From: Methanobacteriota archaeon
Lineage (GTDB): Archaea; Halobacteriota; Bog-38; Methanoflorentales; Methanoflorentaceae
DNA length: 31,820 bases
NCBI GenBank assembly: GCA_003170935.1
Contig: PMYA01000132.1
Span: 1-31,820, forward strand
Direction of reading: 5' to 3'
Part shown: positions 1-8,551 of the stretch, piece after piece
Position numbering within the stretch: position 1 is the stretch's first letter
Layout of the letters: every line of letters starts with the position of its first letter
The notes under the pieces: model-generated
Database searches by the model: none
What the model saw: only the letters and a program-made list of their open reading frames with translations
Told to the model about the DNA's origin: nothing
Made by a program: the position numbers and the translations under genes

Positions 1-280
1 GAGATATCCGTCTGGGATGTGCACCTATATCACCACAACGAAATGCGGTGACAGTTATAAAAAACTATCGAATCGTAACACGAAAAACATATAATTATCT
101 GAAAAGTAATAACGTAGCTACAGAAGAGTTCATCATAATAACACGCGGATGTAGTTATGACGATACACTCCTCCCTTTCGGATCAATTTCGTTACCACAA
201 TGCACGAAGCCCGTTAGATCAAAGTCACAAACTAGGGCATATGTACTTTAAGCTGAGACATCGCTATATGCCCACGGTGG
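1..280. other. Left-edge segment, no supported gene
   Basis: No recognisable gene lies here. One plus-strand frame is open from the left edge to a stop at 249-251, about 83 codons, but its translation resembles no family I know and the stretch is AT-rich, so chance is possible. It could also be the tail of a gene that begins outside the window. The last bases before the methyltransferase contain a GGTGG run (275-279) that may serve as its ribosome binding site. Confidence 0.4.
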
Positions 281-1105
281 TTGTGTCATTTGACAGATCT
301 ATGGGATCCCTCAGATTACTACAAGCACTCGTATCCACAATACGCGTTCGCGTTGGGCCTAGTGGGAAGATTGGCACTTCGTGGTGACGAGCACATTTTA
401 GATGTTGGCTGTGGCGACGGGAAGATAACAGCTGTGCTTTCCGCACGCGTATCACACGGTTCCGTGCTCGGCATTGATATCTCTACTGAAATGATCGCAT
501 TTGCCCAAAATATGTTCTCTCAAACTGCGTATCCTAACCTCTCATTTAGCTATGGAGACGCTTCGAACCTCACTTTTCAAAAAGAATTTGACGTTATTGT
601 AGCATTTGCCTCTCTCCACTGGACCGCAGACCTAGTCACGGTGCTGCAAGGCATCAAGTCCAGCCTCGCGCCAGGTGGTCGGTTCGCAGCACAGCTCATG
701 GCGAAACGATTTACAACACAAGGGAAAAGTGGGTCCCCGTTGCACCAAGCGCGAAGAGAAGTCATGGCTCGTCCTGCTTGGAGACCCTATTTTCGGGAAT
801 TTAAGAAGCAAGGGTTGGTTTATAGTGCCGATGAGTACGAAAAGCTGTTGCGCGATGCTGGTTTTACCCCACACCGCGTCGAGTTCGTTACGGAAGATGT
901 GACGCACCCTGGGATAGAAGCGCTAAAGGGGTGCGCTCGAGCAACGTGGCATCGATATACTAGCCGCATTCCGGCCGAGCACCGCGACGCCTTTCTTGAT
1001 GAAGTCGTACAGCGCTTCATTGAGCAGTACCCCCCAGATAGTGGTGGCCAGATACATGTTCGTATGAAAATATTGGAGGTCGAAGCAACAGTAACGGGCG
1101 ACTGA
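281..1105 (+). CDS. Class I SAM-dependent methyltransferase
   Basis: A soluble methyltransferase of the class I Rossmann type, probably acting on a small molecule. Motif I reads HILDVGCGDGKIT, followed by an acidic loop GIDIS, and the FDVIVAFASLHW segment matches the post-II region of trans-aconitate 2-methyltransferase-like enzymes. The C-terminal third (SADEYEKLLRDAGF) is the usual substrate-lid region of that group. The start is uncertain: TTG at 281 is used here, and TTG at 290, about 10 bases after a GGTGG run, fits as well. There is no ATG near the N-terminus. The gene stands alone, with about 580 bases of gene-poor DNA before the tetrapyrrole operon. The substrate cannot be told from the sequence; the family call is firm. 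Confidence 0.8.
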   Translation: MCHLTDLWDPSDYYKHSYPQYAFALGLVGRLALRGDEHILDVGCGDGKITAVLSARVSHGSVLGIDISTEMIAFAQNMFSQTAYPNLSFSYGDASNLTFQKEFDVIVAFASLHWTADLVTVLQGIKSSLAPGGRFAAQLMAKRFTTQGKSGSPLHQARREVMARPAWRPYFREFKKQGLVYSADEYEKLLRDAGFTPHRVEFVTEDVTHPGIEALKGCARATWHRYTSRIPAEHRDAFLDEVVQRFIEQYPPDSGGQIHVRMKILEVEATVTGD

Positions 1106-1281
1106 CTTACCTCAAGCTTCAGTATAGGCAGCTAATAACACGCATCAAGGAATAGACACGGAAATGACTTGCGCGCGAGCTTTACCGCACGAACAGTCGT
1201 AATCAATCGGCCGCCATCAGGTTGTTGAGGACTTATCTGCGAGTTTTCTAAGTAGAACCGAAGTATTATTCACCTTGCCTG

Positions 1282-1596
1282 ATGGCAGTACCCTCGCTAA
1301 CTCTTGAAATTCAGCCAAATCCCTTGTGGACAATCCTATATGCGCCAGTGATAAGCAAAGACCTAACGGGGTTTCCAGAGATGGGACGGATGCTTCAGAC
1401 AGGTAAGGTCAACAATATCTCGGTTCTAATCAGGAAGGATCGGAGCAAGCACTAAGCTGAGAGCAACGTGGACGGGTAGATAGCAAAACTTGGCCTGCGT
1501 GCGTATTTTGGTTTGTTTGGCCTCAACAAGCGATGCAATGACGATCTTAGCGCCTTAGCAGCGGAGGTAACCATTTATACCAAGATGACATCGTAG
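1282..1596 (+). pseudogene. Decayed gene of unknown function (in-frame TAA and TAG)
   Basis: One frame reads as protein-like sequence from an ATG at 1282 to a TAG at 1594 but is broken by TAA at 1453 and TAG at 1477. Before the first stop it includes SKDLTGFPEMGRMLQTGKV; after the second it includes GLRAYFGLFGLNKR and an amphipathic stretch, DLSALAAEV. The character on both sides suggests a decaying gene and not three chance ORFs. I do not recognise the family. Pyrrolysine read-through could in principle explain the TAG but not the TAA. The rest of the 1106-1687 gap shows no gene. I found no convincing ribosome binding site before the ATG at 1688. Confidence 0.35.
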
Positions 1597-1687
1597 CAAT
1601 TTGAATCAGCTAACCTTTCCTAATAGGTTTGCGTTATTTCCTTGTTACAATCATTCAGCAACACACTAACTCAGAATAAGCGTTATT

Positions 1688-2353
1688 ATGGCTCACGTGC
1701 CCCTTTTTATCGATCTAAAAGACAGGTGCATCGTCATATTCGGCGGAGGGCGCGTTGGCGAGAGAAAGGCCAAGATGTTTTGCGCCTACGGGCAAACTAC
1801 AGTTATAAGCACAAGCTTTACAGCTGAATTATTAAAAATGGCAGAAAGTGGCCTAATCGACGTGATTGCAGACGACTTGAAAGATGTGAAGAAGTACCTT
1901 ACAGGTGCTTTTATCGTCGTTCCGGCAACCAACAATCGCCCCCTCAACGCGTATATCGCCGACCAAGCGAAGGCAATGAATATCCTCGTCAACCAAGTAG
2001 ATGGCATAGGCGAGGTTATCGTGCCGTCGATTATCAATAAAGACGATATCCACGTCGGGATTTCGACGATGGGGAAAAGTCCCGCATCAGCTCGATATCT
2101 CAGACTGCGTATCGAAGAGCTCATAGAAAACGTTGCCCTGATGGTGGCTCTCCAAGACAAACTGCGAACCATTTTAAAAAAGAAGATTGTTAGTCAACTC
2201 GAGCGAAAGCGCATCCTTGAAATAATTATAAACGACTCAGGAGTGTGGACCGAACTTGCGCGTAGCTACGACGCGGGACTTCAAGCGGCACTTGAGATCG
2301 TAGAAAACGAACAATTGATGCTGCAGACAAAAACAAAAGGGGGCCATACATGA
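1688..2353 (+). CDS. sirC: Precorrin-2 dehydrogenase (siroheme synthase, Met8/SirC type)
   Basis: Oxidises precorrin-2 to sirohydrochlorin with NAD+, the step that supplies both F430 and siroheme branches. The protein has 221 residues, a usual length for the single-function archaeal enzyme. An N-terminal Rossmann fold carries IFGGGRVGERKA. The segment FIVVPATNNRPLN is typical of the Met8/CysG N-terminal domain, as is the GISTMGKSPASARYLRLRIE element that leads into the helical dimerisation domain. CysG's methyltransferase half is absent; that activity is encoded by cobA later in the operon. Its stop overlaps the hemA start by four bases (ATGA), showing translational coupling. It is the first gene of a seven-gene operon. 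Confidence 0.9.
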   Translation: MAHVPLFIDLKDRCIVIFGGGRVGERKAKMFCAYGQTTVISTSFTAELLKMAESGLIDVIADDLKDVKKYLTGAFIVVPATNNRPLNAYIADQAKAMNILVNQVDGIGEVIVPSIINKDDIHVGISTMGKSPASARYLRLRIEELIENVALMVALQDKLRTILKKKIVSQLERKRILEIIINDSGVWTELARSYDAGLQAALEIVENEQLMLQTKTKGGHT

Positions 2354-3597
2354 ATGGGATATGCAACCTTTCAATAACGCACAAGTGGGCAAGCCTAAAT
2401 GACCTAGAGTGCGCACGCATTGACAACGTGGAGGGCGCATTGAAGGCGATGCACGCTACCGACGGCGTTAGCGAATGTGTTATCATACAAACCTGCAATA
2501 GGATTGAGCTCTACCTCTATGTGACGAACGAGTTCGACGTTAACTCATTTATAACGCGTTTCTTCCCATCTGTGTCGCCAGAACTCATTGGCCGATACGA
2601 GGCGCGCGAATCACTCAGGCACTTAATGCGACTGGCATCAGGCCTCGATTCTATGATTGTAGGTGAGGACCAGATACTCGGCCAGCTTAAAGAGGCGGTC
2701 GAAATAGCGACCAAAGAGGACACATTAGGTCCTGATCTGGGCTTAGCATTATCCAAAGCGATTAAAGTCGGAAAGCGTGTACGAACAGAGACGTACATCA
2801 ACCGCGGCTCAGTGTCCGTCGGCTCAGCAGCGGTTGACCTCGCCGAACGAGTCATGGGTACCCTTGAGGACAAGGCGATTCTGAGCATCGGAGCCGGTGA
2901 GCTGGGAACGCTCGTGGCGGTCGCCCTCGCCGAGCGAGAGCTCAAGGCGATGTTTTTCTCAAACCGGACCTTTCGGCGCGCGCAAACCCTCGCCAAAAGG
3001 CTTGGAGGCACTGCGGTCCGATTTGACAATATAGACGACTATCTGTGTCAAGCAGACTTGGTAATAAGCGCTACCGCAGCGCCGCACTACATACTTACCT
3101 ATGATAAAGTACGTCGCGCGATGCAACAACGACACGGCCAGTCACTCGTCATCATCGACATCGCCAATCCGCGTGACGTTGAAGAAAGTGTCGCTACGCT
3201 CGACAACGTCGACCTACACAACATCGACGATTTACGCAAGATCACCGAACAAAACCTTAAGAAGCGACGTTCCGAGATCGGAAAAGTGCTCGCGATCATT
3301 AACCAAGAGCTCGACCTGCTCGAATGGCAATACAAGAAGGATCGCGCGAATGACCTTATTGCGAGCTTGTATCAGAACGCAGAAGAGCTTAGAGCGCGCG
3401 AGCTCGAAAAAGCGTACAACCGTTTACGATGCGAGGCAGACCTAAATAACTACGAACAGATCCTTGAAGACCTTACAGGTTCAATCGTGAATAAACTACT
3501 TTTTGAGCTTACTGCATCACTCAGAGAGGCAGCCGCTAACGACGATTATGACTTGATGAGTTCAGCGCATAAACTATTCAAACGCCAGGAGGTTTAA
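2350..3597 (+). CDS. hemA: Glutamyl-tRNA reductase
   Basis: First committed step of the C5 pathway: NADPH-dependent reduction of glutamyl-tRNA(Glu) to glutamate-1-semialdehyde. The 415 residues cover all three domains. The catalytic domain contains QTCNRIEL with the nucleophilic cysteine at residue 49, and MIVGEDQILGQLK is the family signature near residue 102. The NADPH-binding domain has the glycine-rich ILSIGAGELGT. The C-terminal helical dimerisation region begins near the ITEQNLKKRR segment. It starts inside the end of the dehydrogenase gene and ends one base before the hemB ATG, so the three genes are co-translated. No unusual residues were seen. Confidence 0.97.
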   Translation: MNGICNLSITHKWASLNDLECARIDNVEGALKAMHATDGVSECVIIQTCNRIELYLYVTNEFDVNSFITRFFPSVSPELIGRYEARESLRHLMRLASGLDSMIVGEDQILGQLKEAVEIATKEDTLGPDLGLALSKAIKVGKRVRTETYINRGSVSVGSAAVDLAERVMGTLEDKAILSIGAGELGTLVAVALAERELKAMFFSNRTFRRAQTLAKRLGGTAVRFDNIDDYLCQADLVISATAAPHYILTYDKVRRAMQQRHGQSLVIIDIANPRDVEESVATLDNVDLHNIDDLRKITEQNLKKRRSEIGKVLAIINQELDLLEWQYKKDRANDLIASLYQNAEELRARELEKAYNRLRCEADLNNYEQILEDLTGSIVNKLLFELTASLREAAANDDYDLMSSAHKLFKRQEV

Positions 3598-4557
3598 ATG
3601 ACCAAGCGACCCGCACGGCTTCGTAAAAAGGGCGTCAGAAAGTTGGTCCGAGAGACGTCACTGCTCCCAAGCGATCTGATATGCCCTCTATTTGTCGATG
3701 AGAACGCACAAAAACCTATAGCTATCCCCTCCCTGCCGGGATTTTATCGTCACACCGTCGAAACGGCAGTATCTGAGGCCGAGGCGATCACGGAACTCGG
3801 TGTTCCAGCGGTCATAGTATTCGGGGTGCCACGCTCAAAAGACGAGACGGGGAGCGCTGCGCTTAGCGGCATCGTGCAAGATACTATCAGGGCGATAAAA
3901 ACGCAGGTCCCAGCAGCCACGGTCATTGCCGACGTGTGTCTGTGTGAATATACGAGCCACGGACACTGCGGCATCGTCAACGAAGATGGTACGATCCTCA
4001 ACGGCCCGACGCTTGAGATGCTACGTGGTGTCGCAACCTCATACGCTCGCGCTGGGGTCGATATCGTCGCACCTTCGGGAATGATTGACGGGATGGTCGG
4101 CGCTATACGCGCGCAGCTCGATGAGGAGCGGTTTGACGGAGTCGCGATTATGCCTTACGCAGCTAAGTACTACTCGAGCTTCTACGCACCGTTTCGCGAT
4201 GCTGTGGATTCAGGATGTGCTTTTGGAGATAGGTCCGCTCATCAAATGGACCCAGCAAATACCGACGAAGCGGTTCGTGAGGTACGTCTGGACCTAGAAG
4301 AGGGCGCCGACATTATTATGATCAAGCCCGCATTGCCTTATCTTGATATCATTTATCGAATTAAGCAGACCTTCGGCGTTCCTGTAGCCGCATATAGCGT
4401 TAGTGGAGAGTACGCAATGTTGCGAGCTGCAATAGATAACGGGAATTTGACTAATGATGCCATTCTTGAGACGCTCCTTTCCATCAAACGAGCCGGAGCC
4501 GACATGATCGTTACCTATTTTGCCAAAGAGGCGGCAAAGACCCTGGCTTATGAGTGA
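3598..4557 (+). CDS. hemB: Porphobilinogen synthase (delta-aminolevulinic acid dehydratase)
   Basis: Condenses two 5-aminolevulinate molecules to porphobilinogen. The 319-residue protein shows the zinc-dependent form: DVCLCEYTSHGHCG holds the three zinc cysteines (114, 116, 124). The two Schiff-base lysines are K190 (MPYAAKYYSSFY) and K243 (IIMIKPALPYLD). The C-terminal YSVSGEYAML element is present. The start ATG follows the hemA TAA directly, with an AGGAGG sequence overlapping the end of hemA about seven bases upstream. The stop is nine bases before the hemL ATG. Confidence 0.97.
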   Translation: MTKRPARLRKKGVRKLVRETSLLPSDLICPLFVDENAQKPIAIPSLPGFYRHTVETAVSEAEAITELGVPAVIVFGVPRSKDETGSAALSGIVQDTIRAIKTQVPAATVIADVCLCEYTSHGHCGIVNEDGTILNGPTLEMLRGVATSYARAGVDIVAPSGMIDGMVGAIRAQLDEERFDGVAIMPYAAKYYSSFYAPFRDAVDSGCAFGDRSAHQMDPANTDEAVREVRLDLEEGADIIMIKPALPYLDIIYRIKQTFGVPVAAYSVSGEYAMLRAAIDNGNLTNDAILETLLSIKRAGADMIVTYFAKEAAKTLAYE

Positions 4558-4566
4558 GAGGTGGCG

Positions 4567-5856
4567 ATGCAAACAGACGGGTCTGAGAGACTATATAAAA
4601 AAGCTTTGAAGCTCATGCCTGGTGGCGTTTCAAGCCCGGTTAGGGCGATAGATCCCTATCCGCTTTACGTCCATAAAGCAAGCGATTCGCGAATATGGGA
4701 CGTGGATGGAAACGTGTACATTGATTACTGCATGGGCTACGGCCCACTCATTCTCGGTCACGCTCACCCTGCCGTGCAGGAAGCAGTGACCCAGCGTCTA
4801 AAACTAGGATGGGACTACGGAACCCCCATTGAGGCTGAGATCGCTCTCGCAGAGCGCATTCAAAAAGACCTCCCCTCAATCGAGATGCTTCGATTCGTGT
4901 CAACGGGAACTGAGGCTACGATGAGCGCTATTCGCGCCGCCCGTGGGTTTACAGGAAAAGACATTATCGTAAAAATTGAAGGGGGCTACCATGGCGCCCA
5001 CGACGCAGTGCTCGTCAAGGCAGGATCGGCTGCAATCTCCACTGCGAGCTCACTCGGGGTGCCGGCCGAAGCTATAAAAAACACTCTTCAAGTCCCGTTC
5101 AATGACATTGATGCCCTATCTGACGTCTTAGAAAAAGCTGAACCTGGGTGCCTTATCATAGAACCGGTGATGGGGAATATTGGTCCAGTGCTGCCTGAGA
5201 CGACCTATCTCACAGAAGTTAGAAAAGTCACCGAAGAGAACGATACGCTCTTGATATTTGACGAGGTGATTACCGGATTCAGGCTGTGCACCGGAGGCGC
5301 TCAGTGTCTTTACAACGTCACTCCTGATCTCACAACGCTAGGGAAAATTGTCGGTGGCGGATTTCCGATTGGGATATTCGGAGGCAAAAAGGAGATTATG
5401 GAATGCGTTGCTCCATCAGGAGGGGTTTTTAACGCAGGTACATTCAGCGGGCATCCAGTTTCGCTTACAGCAGGAATTGCGACGCTTAACGTGCTCAACG
5501 AGGAGGGTTACAAACGCGTCAATGGTTTGGGTGACCTCCTAAGGAGGATGCTCGTCGACCTCCTCGAAGAACTTGACATCCGTGTTACGGTGCAAGGAAT
5601 CGGCACGCTGTTTCAGATCTTTTTTACCGAAAAACCCGTTAAAAACTATCAAGACGCGCTCACCAGTGACGTCGACGCTTACAAGAAATTGGCTGCTTTT
5701 ATGCGCGAAGAGGGCATTTTCTTAGCTCCTTCGCAATTCGAGACGAACTTCATCTCACTTGCACACTCAAACGAAGACGTCGAGTACACCATTCGTGCGT
5801 ACGCTAACGCGTTTAAACGGCTGTGTAACCTAGACGTCGACACTGCGGGCTACTAA
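4567..5856 (+). CDS. hemL: Glutamate-1-semialdehyde 2,1-aminomutase
   Basis: PLP enzyme that isomerises glutamate-1-semialdehyde to 5-aminolevulinate, feeding HemB. LMPGGVSSPVRA near the N-terminus is a hallmark of the family. The PLP lysine is K260 in LTTLGKIVGGGFPIG, and D232 in FDEVITGFR pairs with the pyridine nitrogen. I start it at the ATG at 4567 because a GAGGTGG ribosome binding site lies four to ten bases upstream; an in-frame GTG at 4561 overlaps that site and is less likely. The 429-residue length is normal. Gene order hemA-hemB-hemL is shuffled relative to reaction order, which is common. Confidence 0.96.
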   Translation: MQTDGSERLYKKALKLMPGGVSSPVRAIDPYPLYVHKASDSRIWDVDGNVYIDYCMGYGPLILGHAHPAVQEAVTQRLKLGWDYGTPIEAEIALAERIQKDLPSIEMLRFVSTGTEATMSAIRAARGFTGKDIIVKIEGGYHGAHDAVLVKAGSAAISTASSLGVPAEAIKNTLQVPFNDIDALSDVLEKAEPGCLIIEPVMGNIGPVLPETTYLTEVRKVTEENDTLLIFDEVITGFRLCTGGAQCLYNVTPDLTTLGKIVGGGFPIGIFGGKKEIMECVAPSGGVFNAGTFSGHPVSLTAGIATLNVLNEEGYKRVNGLGDLLRRMLVDLLEELDIRVTVQGIGTLFQIFFTEKPVKNYQDALTSDVDAYKKLAAFMREEGIFLAPSQFETNFISLAHSNEDVEYTIRAYANAFKRLCNLDVDTAGY

Positions 5857-5883
5857 CCCCAATAACGACCGCAAACAACTGGT

Positions 5884-5895
5884 AGGGCGTGATCT
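5884..5895 (+). promoter_or_regulatory. Strong Shine-Dalgarno site of hemC
   Basis: AGGGCGTGATCT matches nine of twelve bases of the ideal complement to archaeal 16S rRNA (AGGAGGTGATCC). It sits just before codons ATA (5898) and CTG (5901) of the hemC frame, and 38 bases before the first conventional start codon, TTG at 5934. Its position argues that translation begins at a non-canonical codon. Confidence 0.65.
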
Positions 5896-5900
5896 AAATA

Positions 5901-6791
5901 CTGCGTATTGGCACCAGAGGCAGCAAACTCGCATTGGTTCAAGCTAAGATGGTCAAGAGCTTACTCGCCAAGAATGGCGTTGAAAGCGAGCTCATCATCG
6001 TTCAAACGAGCGGCGATAATTTTGCCGATAAGCCCTTCCGAGAGGCAGGTATTGGCGCATTTGTGAGAGATATCGACGACCTCATGCTTAAGGGCGAGAT
6101 CGATATTGCTGTGCATAGCATGAAGGACGTACCCACAAAAAGGCCAAAAGAGATTGGCATCTGTGCCGTTATGCCACGTGCAGCCCCATACGATGTTTTA
6201 ATTTTCGAGCGTTCGTTGCCTAAAGGAGCTACTATAGGTACCTCGAGCTTGCGACGACAGGCGCAACTTGCTCGATATTATCCATCCTACAACCGCAAAC
6301 AGATTCGGGGCAACGTCGACACGCGAATAAGAAAACTAAGGGCAAACGAGTTCGACGCGGTGATTCTCGCCAAGGCGGGACTAGACCGTCTCGGCATTAG
6401 CATCAAAAAGAAACGTTTACCATTCATTCCATCACCAAACCAAGGGATTATCGCCGTGATGGCGAATCAGGAAAGTGACGATTTCGATATAGTCGCTAAG
6501 ATCAATGACGAGCAAACATTTATTGAAGGCATGGTTGAGCGAGTTATAATGGAGACTTTAGGAGGTGGGTGCCTAGTCCCCCTAGGCATTTTGGCGCACC
6601 TAGACAGTGAGTGGGTGAACGTCGTTGCCGAGGTGCTCTCGCTCGATGGAAAACGTATAGTGCATCTTACCGATCGCATACCTATTGATAGCTACGAACG
6701 AGCCTCGAAAGAGTTCGCCCAAAGAATGAAAGAAGACGGAGCAGCCTCGTTGATTGCTGAAGCTGTTGTATCTGTTTCAGCGCTTGACTGA
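5901..6791 (+). CDS. hemC: Hydroxymethylbilane synthase (porphobilinogen deaminase)
   Basis: Polymerises four porphobilinogens to hydroxymethylbilane. The cofactor-attachment cysteine lies in LGGGCLVPLG, and the family blocks AVHSMKDVP, IGTSSLRRQAQL and RGNVDTRIRKL are all intact. The first ordinary start in frame, TTG at 5934, would remove the conserved RIGTRGSKLAL segment with its active-site arginine. That segment is encoded upstream from CTG at 5901, with an in-frame TAA at 5895-5897 closing the frame. I therefore place the start at CTG 5901 (ATA 5898 is the alternative), supported by the ribosome binding site at 5884-5895. This gives 296 residues, normal for the family. A sequencing error that destroyed an ATG cannot be excluded. 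Confidence 0.92.
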   Translation: MRIGTRGSKLALVQAKMVKSLLAKNGVESELIIVQTSGDNFADKPFREAGIGAFVRDIDDLMLKGEIDIAVHSMKDVPTKRPKEIGICAVMPRAAPYDVLIFERSLPKGATIGTSSLRRQAQLARYYPSYNRKQIRGNVDTRIRKLRANEFDAVILAKAGLDRLGISIKKKRLPFIPSPNQGIIAVMANQESDDFDIVAKINDEQTFIEGMVERVIMETLGGGCLVPLGILAHLDSEWVNVVAEVLSLDGKRIVHLTDRIPIDSYERASKEFAQRMKEDGAASLIAEAVVSVSALD

Positions 6792-6809
6792 AAAAGGAAA
6801 CAAAAAAAC

Positions 6810-7565
6810 ATGTCTGAAGGGAAGGTGTTCTTAGTAGGGGCAGGACCTGGTGACCCAGGCCTATTGACCCGAAAAGCCGAACGAATCATAAAAAGCGCTG
6901 ATATTGTTCTCTACGACAAACTTGTCGATGACCGAGTAATCGCGCTTGTTCCTAGAAAGGTAGAGCTTATAGACGTGGGGAAGGACCCGAACCACCATAA
7001 GGTTCCACAGCATAAGATCAATGATCTGCTTGTCAAATACGCGAAAAAGGGCAAGACGGTAGTACGGCTTAAAGGTGGCGACCCCTACGTATTCGGTCGC
7101 GGTGGAGAGGAGGCCGAAGAGTTAGTCGCCCATGGAATCGATGTGGAGATAGTTCCCGGTATTTCATCAGCCGTGGCGGTTCCAGCGTATGTAGGTATCC
7201 CTGTTACGCACCGAAAGTACGCTTCCACATTTACTATCGTCACGGGCCACGAGGCCACGGGCAACGAGCTTAAGTGGGATGTTCTCGCTCAACTAGATGG
7301 CACGCTCGTTATCCTGATGGGCGTAGGCGCCCTCAAAGAGAACGTTGCGAATCTTATAGCTTTTGGCAAGCCTGCGCAAACACCGGCAGCGATCATTGCA
7401 CAAGGAACTACCAGCCGCCAAAAAGTCGTTTTAGGCACCTTAGATGACATAGCAATCAAAGCTGAAACAGCCAACGTGGAAGCTCCAGCGGTGCTAGTTG
7501 TCGGTGACGTTGTAAAACTCGCAAACAAATTAAGACCCCAATATGCAGACACTAGCGATCATTAG
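6810..7565 (+). CDS. cobA: Uroporphyrinogen-III C-methyltransferase (SUMT)
   Basis: Adds two SAM-derived methyl groups to uroporphyrinogen III, giving precorrin-2, the substrate of the dehydrogenase encoded first in this operon. Signature blocks are VFLVGAGPGDPGLLT at the N-terminus, VVRLKGGDPYVFGRGGEE, PGISSAVAVPAYVGIPVTHR, and a late AIIAQGTTSRQK segment. The 251 residues fit the single-domain SUMT form without a fused HemD or CysG half. An AAGGAAA ribosome binding site lies upstream of ATG 6810. The 3' end overlaps hemD by 23 bases, so the two are probably coupled. Confidence 0.96.
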   Translation: MSEGKVFLVGAGPGDPGLLTRKAERIIKSADIVLYDKLVDDRVIALVPRKVELIDVGKDPNHHKVPQHKINDLLVKYAKKGKTVVRLKGGDPYVFGRGGEEAEELVAHGIDVEIVPGISSAVAVPAYVGIPVTHRKYASTFTIVTGHEATGNELKWDVLAQLDGTLVILMGVGALKENVANLIAFGKPAQTPAAIIAQGTTSRQKVVLGTLDDIAIKAETANVEAPAVLVVGDVVKLANKLRPQYADTSDH

Positions 7566-8316
7566 ACCTGATAGACAACTAGAGGATTCAAAAAAAGTCG
7601 TCGAAGCCTTCGGTTATAGAGCGTTGGCAACCTCTATGGTCGATATCACCCCTATAAGCGGCTCGCTTTGGTCCACTTTCTTAGACGACCTAGCGAAAGG
7701 CGAGGTGGACTACCTAATACTCACGAGCGCAAACGGTGCACGTATTTGTGCGCAGCTCGGACTCAACGCTGCTAGCATCCCTAAATCCACGCGCGTCGTG
7801 GCCATAGGACCCGCAACCAGATCTGCGTTGCTTAAAGAGCAGCTTCGCGTTGATCTTATGCCGTCAGAGTATAGCTCACACGGCATCGTTCGGACGCTCA
7901 GCAACATAGCAGGAAAAAAAATCTGGGTCTTACGCAGCGCTTATGGCAGCTCTGAACTAATCCAAGGTCTTAAGAAAGGCGGCGCAGCCGTTAACGAAGT
8001 CGTGCTTTATACGCTTAAAAAGCTCTGTGGTCCACTTCAACGAAACTTTATACTGGAGGTAACAGAAGGTGATGTGGCGGGCGTGCTATTTACGAGCGCC
8101 ATGACGGTAAAGGCTTTTTTTGACTGCGCTGACCTAATGGGAACTCGCGACCGGCTCATCGCACGACTCGCGCATCAACTCGTTGGGGCTATTGGAATTC
8201 CTACAGCCGATGCGCTTCGTTCGTACAATGTGGAAGTCGACGCTTTACCAAAAGACGCCACATTCAGTGCGCTAGTCTCAGTAGCACATGCAGCCCTGAA
8301 GAATCGCGCATTGTAG
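7543..8316 (+). CDS. hemD: Uroporphyrinogen-III synthase
   Basis: Closes hydroxymethylbilane to uroporphyrinogen III with inversion of ring D. HemD proteins diverge strongly, so the call rests on the two-lobed pattern plus context. YLILTSANGARICAQL and RVVAIGPATRSAL mark lobe one, GVLFTSAMTVKAFF marks lobe two, and AIGIPTADALRSYNVEVD matches the usual IGxxTAxAxxxxG near the end. At 257 residues it is complete. It begins inside cobA and is the last gene of the operon. Downstream lies the convergent cfb cluster. Confidence 0.92.
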   Translation: MQTLAIIRPDRQLEDSKKVVEAFGYRALATSMVDITPISGSLWSTFLDDLAKGEVDYLILTSANGARICAQLGLNAASIPKSTRVVAIGPATRSALLKEQLRVDLMPSEYSSHGIVRTLSNIAGKKIWVLRSAYGSSELIQGLKKGGAAVNEVVLYTLKKLCGPLQRNFILEVTEGDVAGVLFTSAMTVKAFFDCADLMGTRDRLIARLAHQLVGAIGIPTADALRSYNVEVDALPKDATFSALVSVAHAALKNRAL

Positions 8317-8551
8317 CGCGCGAAAAATTCTCTATGAATATACCCGTAGCTATATGCACAACTGTAATGGCTCCAAATCTCGCCGATGAAGGGCGTGTTA
8401 TGTGCGACTGGCAAACATTGGCTCGCACCGCACCGTTGAACGAGAATTGCAGGAGGTATGCATAAACTATTCGGGTAGACCAGTGAAGCGCGCCGGAAGC
8501 ACAACCACAGCTACTGATCCTCCGCTTTAGCAGAGCCTAAGACGATGATTA
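8317..8551. other. Convergent intergenic region, hemD / cfbB
   Basis: A 235-base spacer between two operons that face each other. A plus-strand ORF of 43 codons starts at ATG 8335 just after hemD and contains three cysteines, but it lacks a ribosome binding site and resembles nothing I know. I saw no clear terminator hairpin. Confidence 0.35.

Noticed and set aside
1477..1479. TAG as a pyrrolysine codon
   Set aside because: A TAA lies eight codons earlier in the same frame, so read-through of TAG alone would not restore the protein.
2517..3029. 170-codon minus-strand ORF opposite hemA
   Set aside because: Ser/Arg/Ala-rich shadow of hemA with no motif of its own.
8335..8466. 43-codon ORF with three cysteines after hemD
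   Set aside because: No ribosome binding site and no family resemblance; kept only as a note in the gap entry.
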